Below are positions 1 to 9,896 of a stretch of 64,000 nucleotides of DNA, piece by piece. The DNA comes from Rubellimicrobium arenae (GTDB lineage: Bacteria > Pseudomonadota > Alphaproteobacteria > Rhodobacterales > Rhodobacteraceae), in assembly GCF_017916295.1 (NCBI RefSeq), contig NZ_JAFMSS010000016.1, forward strand, positions 1 to 64,000. The letters are read 5' to 3'. Numbering within the stretch: position 1 is the first letter of the stretch; each line of letters begins with the position of its first letter. The notes under the pieces were generated by a model. The model did no database searches and was not told where the DNA came from. It saw only the letters and a program-made list of their open reading frames with translations. The position numbers and the translations under genes were made by a program.

Positions 1-126
1 CCCTCAGCGCCGCCGGTGACGGGCTATCTACGGATTGCCCCCACCCCGCGCAAGAGTAAAACCACTCCCCACCCCAAAGTTTTTTGACCAGACCGTCAAA
101 ATCACCGGACGGATGGTCGGCCGACC

Positions 127-771
127 TTACGAGAGCCGCCTCGCGGCGGCAGATGCGGGGGTCCGCGACCGGCTTGGCAGCATCCGCAGCGCCAGTGCCC
201 CTCCGATCAGGGCCGCATAGAGGATCGGCTCCCAGGCGAAGCCGCGCACAAGCCAGATGTAGTGCACCGCAGCCAGCACGGCGGCCGGGTAGGTCAACCG
301 GTGCAGGCGCCGCCACGCTGCCCCGCCAAGGCGCCTCAGGCTTGCGTTGTTCGAGGTCGCCGCGAGCGGAAGGAGCATCAGGAACGCCGCCATTCCGATC
401 GTGATGTAGGGCCGCTTGACGATGTCGGCCCAGACCGCGTCCAGGGCCCTCACATCCAGGATGGCCCAGACAGCCACATGGGCCATCGCGAAGAAGAACA
501 CGAGTAGGCCAAGCGCCCGCCGGAAGCGGAGAAGGTTCACGCCGGCGAACCGCCGGATCGGGGTCACCGCCAGCGTCGCCACCAGGAGCTTCAGAGCTGT
601 TTCGCCATAGGCCCTTTCCAGCCAGTCGATCGGCTCGATCAGGCTGTAGTCCGTGAGCCCCCGCCAGAAGAGCCAGGCCATATACGCCGCCCCCAGGAGG
701 TAGAGCGTCCAGGGGGGCACGCGCCGCAGCCCGTCGTTGACGCCCTGCGCCCAGGTCGCCGAAGCGGCCAC
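127..771 (-). CDS. msrQ: MsrQ, heme-binding membrane subunit of the methionine sulfoxide reductase system
   Basis: This 214-residue polytopic protein is the quinone-linked heme b membrane anchor (YedZ family) that passes electrons to periplasmic MsrP for repair of oxidised methionines. Visible hydrophobic segments lie near residues 20-37, 60-70, 87-105, 122-138, 160-176 and 182-196. Candidate heme-ligand histidines are H98, H157 and H170, and the WRRLHRLTY stretch (153-161) is typical of the family. Its start lies 1 nt after the msrP stop, so the two are co-transcribed. Family assignment is by recognised motifs; quinone specificity is inferred from the family. Confidence 0.93.
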   Translation of the reverse strand: MAASATWAQGVNDGLRRVPPWTLYLLGAAYMAWLFWRGLTDYSLIEPIDWLERAYGETALKLLVATLAVTPIRRFAGVNLLRFRRALGLLVFFFAMAHVAVWAILDVRALDAVWADIVKRPYITIGMAAFLMLLPLAATSNNASLRRLGGAAWRRLHRLTYPAAVLAAVHYIWLVRGFAWEPILYAALIGGALALRMLPSRSRTPASAAARRLS

Positions 772-772
772 C

Positions 773-1675
773 TCAGAAGTTCTCCACGAGATCCATGCCC
801 TCGTACAGGGACGCCACCTCGTCGTAGCCGTTGAACATCAGCGTCGGCTGCCGGGAGGCGAAGAGCCCGCCCCCGATCTTCCGCTCGGTCGCCTGGGACC
901 AGCGGGGATGGTCCACCGTCGGGTTCACGTTCGAGTAGAACCCGTACTCATTCGGGTTGGTAAGGTTCCAGGTCGCCGGCGGCTGCTCTTCGACCAGCGA
1001 GATCCGCACGATCGACTTGATGGACTTGAACCCGTACTTCCACGGCACCACGAGCCGGATCGGCGCGCCGTTCTGATTGGCCAGGGGTTCGCCATAGATC
1101 CCGGTCGCCAGAAGCGTGAGCGGATGCGTGGCCTCGTCGAGGCGCAACCCTTCGACGTACGGAAATTCCAGGACCCCGGCCCGCACCCCCGGCATCACCT
1201 CGGGCTGAACGGCCGTCTCGAAGGCGACGAACTTCGCCGCGGGCTGCACACCGACCTTGGCCAGCAGATCGGCGAGTTCCACGCCGTTCCAGGGGATCAC
1301 CATGGACCAGCCCTCGACGCAGCGATGCCGGTAGATACGCTCCTCGGTCTCGAGGCCGGCGAGCAGATCCGCCAACGCGTAGTCCCCCGGCCTGTCCACA
1401 AGGCCATCGACCTTCACGGACCAGGGATCGACCCGCATCTCGCCCGCATACCGGGCCGGATCCTCCTTGTCGTAACCGAACTCGTAGAAGTTGTTGTAGC
1501 CCCGGATCTCCTCCAGGGTGTTGGGCTCAAGCGCGGCGTCCTGCGCCGCCGCGGCCCCCCCTAGTGAGAGCGCGCCCATGGCCCCTGCCCCGGCCATGAT
1601 CTGCCGGCGGTTCAGGTAAGTGTCTCGGGGCGTCACGTCCGCCCAGGTCAGGTCGTTGCTCCAGCGGCGGGCCAT
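773..1675 (-). CDS. msrP: MsrP, periplasmic protein-methionine-sulfoxide reductase, molybdopterin subunit
   Basis: The 300-residue catalytic subunit reduces methionine sulfoxide in envelope proteins using Mo-molybdopterin. An N-terminal Tat signal carries the twin arginine NRRQIM (residues 22-27) followed by an Ala/Gly-rich hydrophobic stretch, fitting export of a folded cofactor protein. The conserved cysteine C119 in the RHRCVEGW motif is the expected molybdenum ligand. I chose the ATG at 1675 because GGGAGGAGGC lies just upstream; the frame stays open further out but without a better site. It is followed at once by msrQ, its membrane electron donor. Its need for molybdenum links it functionally to the modAB genes 9 kb away. 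Confidence 0.95.
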   Translation of the reverse strand: MARRWSNDLTWADVTPRDTYLNRRQIMAGAGAMGALSLGGAAAAQDAALEPNTLEEIRGYNNFYEFGYDKEDPARYAGEMRVDPWSVKVDGLVDRPGDYALADLLAGLETEERIYRHRCVEGWSMVIPWNGVELADLLAKVGVQPAAKFVAFETAVQPEVMPGVRAGVLEFPYVEGLRLDEATHPLTLLATGIYGEPLANQNGAPIRLVVPWKYGFKSIKSIVRISLVEEQPPATWNLTNPNEYGFYSNVNPTVDHPRWSQATERKIGGGLFASRQPTLMFNGYDEVASLYEGMDLVENF

Positions 1676-1868
1676 CGGATGCCTCCTCCCAATGTTCGCT
1701 TCTGACGTAGGGAACCTACGCCGGATCACCATAGGGCGTGCGTCACGATGGCGTTCGTGGATGTTTCAGGAGGGCATGGCCTGCCGCCGACGGCGTAGCA
1801 GACCCGGTCGCCGGTCCGGGGCGGGCAGGCCCGGATCCCAGCCTCCTTCTCTCGTCCCGCCGCGACGA

Positions 1869-1900
1869 CACCCCGGCCGGCTTTGCTGCCGGCCGGGGTG
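1869..1900 (-). terminator. Strong hairpin downstream of clpB
   Basis: A perfect 13-bp G+C-rich stem (1869-1881 pairing with 1888-1900, loop TTTGCT as read on the plus strand) lies 31 bases past the clpB stop and before the msrP start. There is no clear U-run after it, so it is either an intrinsic terminator of the GC-rich type or a 3' end protecting hairpin. Confidence 0.6.
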
Positions 1901-1931
1901 CAGGACCAGGACAGGCCCTTGGACCTGGATG

Positions 1932-4550
<2,619 letters not shown>

Positions 4551-4623
4551 GGCATCTCCTTTCCAAAGCGCCCGTTTCCGGATCGCCCGCCCATGCGGCA
4601 CGACCCCTCGGGCCTCGTCCTTG

Positions 4624-4652
4624 ATGTGGGTCACGCTCTCGCGCGCCGCAAG
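4624..4652 (-). promoter_or_regulatory. Candidate sigma-32-type promoter of clpB
   Basis: On the minus strand CTTG (4652-4649) is followed after 18 bases by CCCACAT (4630-4624). Heat-shock promoters of alphaproteobacteria have CTTG in the -35 and a CCCAT/CYTAT-like -10 at this kind of spacing. The -10 carries a mismatch, so this is a suggestion supported mainly by the identity of the downstream gene. Confidence 0.35.
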
Positions 4653-4742
4653 TCCCGCGGCGGCCAGAATCCGCTCATGATCCCCGCGCCTTGACTCGGG
4701 CGCCGCGTGCGACCAAGGACGCCGGAACCGCCGGAGGATGCC

Positions 4743-5432
4743 ATGCCCGATGACCGCCTGATCGTCGCCCTCGATGTCCCCGACGCGGTGTCGGGCCTGT
4801 CGCTGACCGAAGCCCTGGGGGACGCCGTGTCCTTCTACAAGATCGGCCTGGGGATGCTGACCGGGGGCGGCCTCGCGCTCGCCCGCGAGCTCAAGGACGA
4901 GCATGGGAAGCGCATCTTCCTCGACATGAAGCTCTTCGATATCGGCGCGACGGTCGAGGCGGCGGTGCGGGGGCTGTCGCGGTTCGACCTCGATTTCCTG
5001 ACGGTGCATGGCGACCCGCAGGTGGTGCGTGCGGCGGTGCAGGGGGCCTCGGGCACCGGCCTCAAGATCCTGGCGGTGACGATCCTGACCTCGCTCGATC
5101 GCGCCGACCTCGACGAGGCGATGATCCGCGCGGGCGACCTGCCCGACCTGGTGACGGAGCGTGCCGCCCGCGCCATGGCGGCAGGCGCCCACGGCGTCAT
5201 CGCGTCCCCGCGCGAAGCGGCGCTGATCCGCGCCTTGCCGGAGGCCGCGGGCAAGCTCATCGTCACCCCCGGCGTCCGGCCCGACGGCGCGGCCAGCGGC
5301 GACCAGAAGCGGATCGAGACGCCTGCCGCCGCGATTCGCGCCGGGGCCGACCACATAGTCGTGGGCCGCCCCATCTGGCAGGCCAAGGACCCGCGCGCCG
5401 CCGCCCGCGCCATCCTGGCCGAGCTGCCCTGA
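4743..5432 (+). CDS. pyrF: Orotidine 5'-phosphate decarboxylase
   Basis: The 229-residue enzyme makes UMP from OMP, the last step of de novo pyrimidine synthesis. The catalytic signature DMKLFDIG (residues 61-68, DxKxxDI) is intact and the C-terminal phosphate-binding stretch VTPGVRP and GADHIVVGRPI is present. GGAGG sits 4 bases before the ATG at 4743. It is a cytosolic TIM-barrel of normal length, divergent from clpB and convergent with the DUF892 gene. Confidence 0.96.
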   Translation: MPDDRLIVALDVPDAVSGLSLTEALGDAVSFYKIGLGMLTGGGLALARELKDEHGKRIFLDMKLFDIGATVEAAVRGLSRFDLDFLTVHGDPQVVRAAVQGASGTGLKILAVTILTSLDRADLDEAMIRAGDLPDLVTERAARAMAAGAHGVIASPREAALIRALPEAAGKLIVTPGVRPDGAASGDQKRIETPAAAIRAGADHIVVGRPIWQAKDPRAAARAILAELP

Positions 5433-5439
5433 GCCCGAA

Positions 5440-5465
5440 GGGCCGCCCCAGACACGGAGCGGCCC
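5440..5465. terminator. Hairpin between convergent pyrF and DUF892 gene
   Basis: GGGCCGC (5440-5446) pairs perfectly with GCGGCCC (5459-5465) around a 12-base loop. It fills the 46-base gap between two convergent genes, so it may end transcription from both sides. There is no T-run. Confidence 0.45.
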
Positions 5466-5478
5466 CGGACGCGGGGCC

Positions 5479-5967
5479 TCAGGCGGCCTTCTGGGCGCGC
5501 TGGTTGACCAGGTTCTCGGCGATCCGGGTCAGCTTCTGGTCCGTCTGCTTTTCCTGATCGAGGATCTGCTGGAGGATGCCCTCCACGTCCTGCCGCCCCA
5601 ACTCGCGCGCCCAGGCGACCAGGGTGCCGTACTTGGTGATCTCGAAATGCTCGTTGGCCTGCGCGGCAGCGAGCGTCACCGCGTCGAGAGCCGGCGGCTG
5701 GGCCTGGGACATCAGTTCCTGCGCGTCCGCGATCAGGCCGTCGACGGACTTGCAGGGCGCGGCCTGGGCCTCGATGCCCATCGTCTGGAACACCTGCTCC
5801 AGCATCATCACCTGGCGGCGGGTTTCCTCCTCGTGCTGTTCCAAGGCAGCGCGGAACTCTTCGCTCTGGGCCTTCTGGGCCATCTGGGGCATGGCCTTCA
5901 GCAAGGTCTGCTCGGCGTAGTAGACGGCCTGCAACCCGTGCTCGAACGCGTCCTGTAGCGTGTTCAT
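5479..5967 (-). CDS. DUF892 (YciE/YciF-type) ferritin-like protein
   Basis: This 162-residue cytosolic protein is recognised as the DUF892 ferritin-like four-helix family, associated with stress and stationary phase in other bacteria; its chemistry is not established. Visible are the N-terminal FEHGLQAVYYAEQTLL helix with the YxAE motif and later glutamates (ALEQHEEET; NEHFEITKYGT) that could form a di-metal site. The start at 5967 is chosen for the GGAGGAT site just upstream; longer in-frame starts would overlap no other signal. It reads away from the small gene at 6141. Confidence 0.85.
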   Translation of the reverse strand: MNTLQDAFEHGLQAVYYAEQTLLKAMPQMAQKAQSEEFRAALEQHEEETRRQVMMLEQVFQTMGIEAQAAPCKSVDGLIADAQELMSQAQPPALDAVTLAAAQANEHFEITKYGTLVAWARELGRQDVEGILQQILDQEKQTDQKLTRIAENLVNQRAQKAA

Positions 5968-6140
5968 TCGATCCTCCATTGGGATGGGAACGACCGGGAC
6001 CGGGTCCTTTGCCTTGCGCCCCGCGGTCATCACCCGAACCCGCCTGGCCCGGGATCGTTCCGGCACAAATGCTGCTCATGCGGCTGCAACCTTTCCGGGT
6101 GCAGCATCGTTTCCCATGCAGGAGTGAACCGGGGGACCAG

Positions 6141-6353
6141 ATGCAGACCGTGACGGTGAAGTCGCTGCGCTACGACAGCGCCCAGGGCACCTACGAGGCG
6201 CGGGTGGACGTCGAACGCGACGGGCGCACCTTCCGCTATCCCTGCCGCGTGGAAGCGCCCGAATCGGCCCCGCGCGACTGGATCGAACAGGCCCTGACGC
6301 GCCATGCGCTCCGCCAGTCCGATTCGGGCCGTGACCAGCCGCGTCTTCACTGA
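6141..6353 (+). CDS. Small conserved-looking protein of unknown function
   Basis: A 70-residue frame begins at the ATG at 6141 behind GGGGGACC. The product has a charged beta-rich look (TVTVKSLRYDS, YEARVDVERDGRTFRYPCRV) followed by a helix WIEQALTRHAL, resembling the small orphan proteins of Rhodobacterales. No signal peptide or membrane segment is visible. I do not recognise a family. Codon use is G+C-rich in third positions like its neighbours, which supports that it is coding. It is divergent from the DUF892 gene and convergent with the nfeD-like gene. Confidence 0.6.
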   Translation: MQTVTVKSLRYDSAQGTYEARVDVERDGRTFRYPCRVEAPESAPRDWIEQALTRHALRQSDSGRDQPRLH

Positions 6354-6367
6354 CGCCTGGCACGGTT

Positions 6368-6398
6368 CCGGCTCCGCGTTCGTGGCCCGCGGAGCCGG
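6368..6398. terminator. Bidirectional terminator-like hairpin
   Basis: An 11-bp perfect stem (6368-6378 with 6388-6398) separates two convergent genes. A second imperfect hairpin (CGCGTCCCC against GGGGGCGCG) follows directly up to the nfeD-like stop. Confidence 0.6.
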
Positions 6399-6430
6399 CG
6401 GCGCGTCCCCGTCACAGGGGGCGCGCCGCG

Positions 6431-6703
6431 TCAGTTCTCGTTGATGTCCTTCCGGATGATCCTGGCCCGCCCGCGATGCTGGCCAAGATAGAACCGCAAA
6501 ACAGCATATGCTCCGGCCGAGAGCAGCGCGAAGATCACCAGCGTCCCGCCGAGCCCCGCATCGAGCCCGACCGCGACCAGGGCCGCCGTGGCCAGCGCCC
6601 CCGCCGAGAAGCCCAGGAACACGAAGACGGGCATGAGGACCTCCAGGAGGCCCAGCACCAGCGCCAGCGCGACCCAAAGCCACCATGTCAGCCACCAGCT
6701 CAC
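6431..6703 (-). CDS. Short NfeD-family membrane protein
   Basis: This 90-residue protein has two to three hydrophobic helices (about 5-25, 28-47, 49-68) and a short charged tail, the layout of the short NfeD/YbbK class that partners SPFH proteins. It overlaps the upstream SPFH gene by ATGA (start 6703, upstream stop 6700), so translation is coupled. It lacks the C-terminal OB-fold domain of longer NfeD proteins, or that domain is drastically reduced. Role, inferred from the family: assembly or quality control of membrane microdomain proteins. Confidence 0.85.
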   Translation of the reverse strand: MSWWLTWWLWVALALVLGLLEVLMPVFVFLGFSAGALATAALVAVGLDAGLGGTLVIFALLSAGAYAVLRFYLGQHRGRARIIRKDINEN

Positions 6704-7599
6704 GCCTTGCGCCCCGCCGCGAAGAGCCGGAAGGCGTCGCCGAACGCCTCGAGCGCCGCCGCCGGGACGACCACGGTCTGCTTGCCGCTCCCCTGCCCCA
6801 GCGCGACCAGCGCCTCCACCTGCTTGAGAGCGACCTGATACTGAGCGGCTTCGATGCCGTTGCGACCGATGGCGTCGGCCACCACGCCGGTGGCGTAGGC
6901 CTCGGCATCGGCTTGGATGCGACGGGCCTTGGCCTGCTGCTCGGCGGCGTAAAGCTCGGCGTCGGCCTGCAGCTCGACCGCGCGCTTGCGCCCCTCGGCC
7001 TCGGTCACCTGCGCGCGCCGCGCCCGCTCCGCGTTGAGCTGCTGGAGCATGGCCGACCGCGTCGCCTCGTCGAGGTTCACGTCCAGGATCTCGGCCCGCG
7101 TGACCTCGATGCCCCAGTCGTCCACCTGGTCGGCCAGCTGGGTGCGGATCGCCGTGATGAGCTGCGCCCGGTTCGACTGCACCTGGTCGAGCTCCATGCG
7201 GCCGATCTCGGACCTGACGATCCCGGCGACGGTGGTGGTGATGGCCGCATCCACGTCCCGGATCCGGTAGACCGTCTTCTCGGGCTCGGTGATCCGGTAG
7301 AAGACCGAGGTGTCGACCGAGACGAGCACGTTGTCCGAGGTGATCGCGTCCTGCCGCGAGGTCGGAAGCTGGCGCTCGAGGATCGAGATCCGGTGCGCCA
7401 CCCGGTCCAGGAAGGGCACGATGAGGTTGAGCCCCGGCGACAGGACCGACCGGAGCCGGCCGAACCGCTCGACGACGAACTTCTCGGACTGGGGAACGAC
7501 CCGGATCCCGCGAAAGATCGCGACGACGATCAGGAGCGCGAGCAGGATGAGGACGATCGTCGAGCCAGGCAGGCCAAGGGTGAGATCCTGTGGGTTCAT
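6700..7599 (-). CDS. SPFH/band 7 (QmcA/stomatin-like) membrane protein
   Basis: The 299-residue protein has one N-terminal membrane helix (about 13-30) followed by the band 7 domain (FVVERFGRLRSVLSPGLNLIVPF and on to about residue 190) and an Ala/Glu/Gln-rich coiled coil (about 185-260). Bacterial relatives form large oligomers at the membrane and modulate proteolysis by FtsH-type proteases. The start at 7599 is followed by MNPQDLTLG; GGAAAGCGGAAG upstream is a weak site. It is the first gene of a pair with the NfeD-like gene. Confidence 0.92.
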   Translation of the reverse strand: MNPQDLTLGLPGSTIVLILLALLIVVAIFRGIRVVPQSEKFVVERFGRLRSVLSPGLNLIVPFLDRVAHRISILERQLPTSRQDAITSDNVLVSVDTSVFYRITEPEKTVYRIRDVDAAITTTVAGIVRSEIGRMELDQVQSNRAQLITAIRTQLADQVDDWGIEVTRAEILDVNLDEATRSAMLQQLNAERARRAQVTEAEGRKRAVELQADAELYAAEQQAKARRIQADAEAYATGVVADAIGRNGIEAAQYQVALKQVEALVALGQGSGKQTVVVPAAALEAFGDAFRLFAAGRKA

Positions 7600-7631
7600 C
7601 TTCCGCTTTCCGCTGGTTGGATGGGGCGAGG

Positions 7632-8066
7632 CTACGACCGGACGCCGCCGGCTCCTAGTCCGCCTAACCATACCCCTAGCCGGTCCTGCAGCATGGGCAC
7701 GGCCCCGGGCAGCGCCAGGAACCGTTCGGGCGGCATCAGGAGCCAGCCCTGCCCTTCGTCGGCCATGACGATGCGCCGGGCGGCGCGGACGGGCATCCGC
7801 AGGACAAAGAACCAGCTCGTCCGCGTCGGGTCGGCCATGGCCGGGAAACGGCTTTCCCAGAGCCATTCGGCCTCGTTCAGGTCGAGGCCCACCTCCTCGC
7901 GGGCTTCGCGGACAAGGGTGTCGCGCGGGGTCTCGTCCCCTTCACGGCCGCCGCCCACGAAATCCCAGCAACCCGGATAGGGGATCGTCGGAATGTCGTC
8001 CCTGAGCGTGGCCAGGAGGTCGTCGCCCAGGAACAGCGCGCCCTTCGCGCCCACATAGTCCTGCAT
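7632..8066 (-). CDS. Nudix hydrolase
   Basis: This 144-residue cytosolic protein contains an intact Nudix box (about residues 38-60: GGGREGDE, then VREAREEVGL), which binds Mg and cleaves nucleoside-diphosphate-linked substrates. The substrate cannot be told from sequence. It starts only 29 bases from the divergent dinB gene, so the two share a very short promoter region. Confidence 0.88.
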   Translation of the reverse strand: MQDYVGAKGALFLGDDLLATLRDDIPTIPYPGCWDFVGGGREGDETPRDTLVREAREEVGLDLNEAEWLWESRFPAMADPTRTSWFFVLRMPVRAARRIVMADEGQGWLLMPPERFLALPGAVPMLQDRLGVWLGGLGAGGVRS

Positions 8067-8095
8067 GTCCCGTCCTTCCGCGCTATCCTGTCCCC

Positions 8096-9352
8096 ATGCC
8101 AGCCCTGTGCCGCGACTGCCTGCACCGATTCGACCAGGAGGCCCGCCGCTGCCCGTCCTGCCGGTCGCCGCGCGTCACCACCCACCCGGAGCTCTTCAGC
8201 CTGTCCGTCGCCCACATGGACTGCGATGCCTTCTTCGCCGCCGTGGAGAAGCGCGACAATCCCGATCTGCGCGATGTTCCCGTCATCGTGGGCGGTGGCA
8301 AGCGGGGCGTGGTCTCGACGGCCTGCTATCTGGCCCGCATCCGGGGGGTCCGGTCGGCGATGCCCATGTTCGAGGCTCTGCGGCTCTGCCCCGAGGCGGT
8401 CGTCGTGAAGCCCAGGTTCTCCGCCTATGTCGAAGCCTCGCGCGCGATCCGGGCCTTCATGGAGGAGCTGACCGACCGCATCGAGCCGCTCAGCCTCGAC
8501 GAGGCCTTCATGGACCTGTCGGGCACGGAACGCCTCCACGGCGCGCCGCCGGCCGTGATGCTGGCCCGGCTGGTCCGGCGGATGCACTCCGAGCTGGGGC
8601 TGACCGGCTCGATCGGGCTGTCCCACAACAAGTTCCTGGCCAAGGTCGCCTCGGACCTCGACAAGCCGCGCGGCTTCTCGGTCATCGGGCGGACCGAGAC
8701 GCGCGACTTCCTGGCCCCCCAGCCGGTCCGGCTCATATGGGGCATCGGCCCGGCCGGCCAGGAGGCTCTCGGCAAGGCCGGCATCCGCACCATCGGCGAC
8801 ATCCTTCGCTGGGATCGGCGCGATCTCCATGCCCGCTTCGGCCATATGGGCGAACGGCTCTGGCATCTGGCCCGCGGCGAGGACGCGCGATCGGTCAATT
8901 CCGACCGGGACACCAAGAGCATCTCGAACGAGACGACCTTCCATGAGGACACGTCCGACCGCGACCTTCTCGACGGGCATGTCTGGCGGCTGGCGGAAAA
9001 GGTCTCGTCGCGGGCCAAGGCCCAGGATCTCGCCGGCCGGGTCGTCGTGCTGAAGCTCAAGAAGGCCGACCACCAGAGCCTGACGCGCCGGACCGCCCTG
9101 CGGGAGCCCACGCAGATCGCCGACGCGATCTACCGGGCCGCGCGCGGCCTGCTGGACCAGGTGGCCGAGCCGGGTCCGTTCCGCCTTCTCGGGGTCGGCC
9201 TTTCCGAGATCACCGATGGCCGGCTCGCCGACCGGGCAACCGACCTCCTCGACGCCGAGGCGGCCCGGCGCGTCAAGGCCGAACGGGCGGCCGACGCGAT
9301 TCGCGCGCGATTCGGCGATGGAGCGATCCTCAAGGGCCGCGCGTTACGGTGA
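8096..9352 (+). CDS. dinB: DNA polymerase IV (Y-family) with N-terminal CxxC-CxxC extension
   Basis: The 418-residue protein is a translesion DNA polymerase. The polymerase core starts near residue 36 with AHMDCDAFFAAVE (catalytic D42) and includes SLDEAFMD with D135-E136; the thumb and little-finger region follow to the end. Ahead of the core is a 30-residue extension with C5-x2-C8 and C19-x2-C22, a likely zinc ribbon absent from Escherichia coli DinB. Start at 8096 keeps both cysteine pairs. No LexA-type GTTC-N7-GTTC site is visible in the 29-base gap to the Nudix gene, so SOS control is not evident. The C-terminus ends at GRALR without an obvious QLxLF-like clamp motif. Confidence 0.93.
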   Translation: MPALCRDCLHRFDQEARRCPSCRSPRVTTHPELFSLSVAHMDCDAFFAAVEKRDNPDLRDVPVIVGGGKRGVVSTACYLARIRGVRSAMPMFEALRLCPEAVVVKPRFSAYVEASRAIRAFMEELTDRIEPLSLDEAFMDLSGTERLHGAPPAVMLARLVRRMHSELGLTGSIGLSHNKFLAKVASDLDKPRGFSVIGRTETRDFLAPQPVRLIWGIGPAGQEALGKAGIRTIGDILRWDRRDLHARFGHMGERLWHLARGEDARSVNSDRDTKSISNETTFHEDTSDRDLLDGHVWRLAEKVSSRAKAQDLAGRVVVLKLKKADHQSLTRRTALREPTQIADAIYRAARGLLDQVAEPGPFRLLGVGLSEITDGRLADRATDLLDAEAARRVKAERAADAIRARFGDGAILKGRALR

Positions 9353-9469
9353 CGTGACCCGCACCCGGGTCCGCCGAACGAAGGCTCGCCCGGAGGCCGG
9401 GGCGCTCCGGATCCGTTCACGAAGGAGCGGGCGCTTGTATTACGGAACCCCACGCAGGATGCTTGCGCC

Positions 9470-9832
9470 ATGAGCGCCGCCGATCTTCCCATCCATCTGC
9501 GCATCCCCCTGGGCGAAGGGCTCCGCTTCGGCCCGGGCAAGGCCGACCTCCTGACCCGCATCCGCGAGACGGGATCGGTGTCGGCCGCGGCGGCGGCGAT
9601 GGGCATGAGCTACCGGCGCGCCTGGTCGCTGGTCGCCGAGGCCAACCGCGCCTTCCGGGCGCCCCTGGTGGAGCTTTCGCGCGGCGGCGAAGGCGGCGGG
9701 GGCGCACGGCTCACCAAGGAGGGCGAGGCGGTGCTGGCGTCGTACCGGGCGCTCGAGTCGCTGCTGCTGAGCGAAGGCGCCGCCTACATCGCCGCGATCC
9801 GCGACCGGGCCGATATGTCCGGACGGAAATAA
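9470..9832 (+). CDS. ModE-like winged-helix regulator lacking the molybdate-binding domains
   Basis: The 120-residue protein matches the N-terminal DNA-binding domain of ModE/LysR-type winged helices: GKADLLTRIRETGSVSAAAA then MGMSYRRAWSLVAEAN (HTH) and a wing with GGEGGGGARLTKEGE. The two C-terminal Mop (TOBE) domains that bind molybdate in full-length ModE are absent, so how it senses molybdenum, if it does, is unknown. It lies 64 bases before modA, and two Mo-box-like repeats sit at and after its 3' end. I infer that it represses modAB when molybdate is available. Confidence 0.85.
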   Translation: MSAADLPIHLRIPLGEGLRFGPGKADLLTRIRETGSVSAAAAAMGMSYRRAWSLVAEANRAFRAPLVELSRGGEGGGGARLTKEGEAVLASYRALESLLLSEGAAYIAAIRDRADMSGRK

Positions 9833-9836
9833 CGCT
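9811..9836 (+). promoter_or_regulatory. Mo-box-like operator, copy 1
   Basis: CGATAT, 12 bases, then ATAACG form a dyad with the same core and spacing as the Mo-box consensus remembered for Rhodobacter capsulatus (CGNTAT-N12-ATNACG). The site contains the stop codon of the ModE-like gene. It matches copy 2 (9859-9884) at 20 of 26 positions. Confidence 0.55.
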
Positions 9837-9858
9837 TGCACGCGGATCGGACGGGGAG

Positions 9859-9884
9859 CGATATATCCGGCTGAACACAACGCT
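9859..9884 (+). promoter_or_regulatory. Mo-box-like operator, copy 2
   Basis: A second 26-base copy, 48 bases after the first, reads CGATAT, 12 bases, ACAACG (one mismatch in the core). It ends 12 bases before the modA start codon and directly abuts the GGAGG ribosome site, where bound regulator would block transcription. Confidence 0.55.
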
Positions 9885-9896
9885 CCGGAGGTCCCG

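Noticed and set aside
1..126. Possible promoter or gene at the left edge
   Set aside because: No coding pattern and no clear promoter. It is only the region past the msrQ stop.
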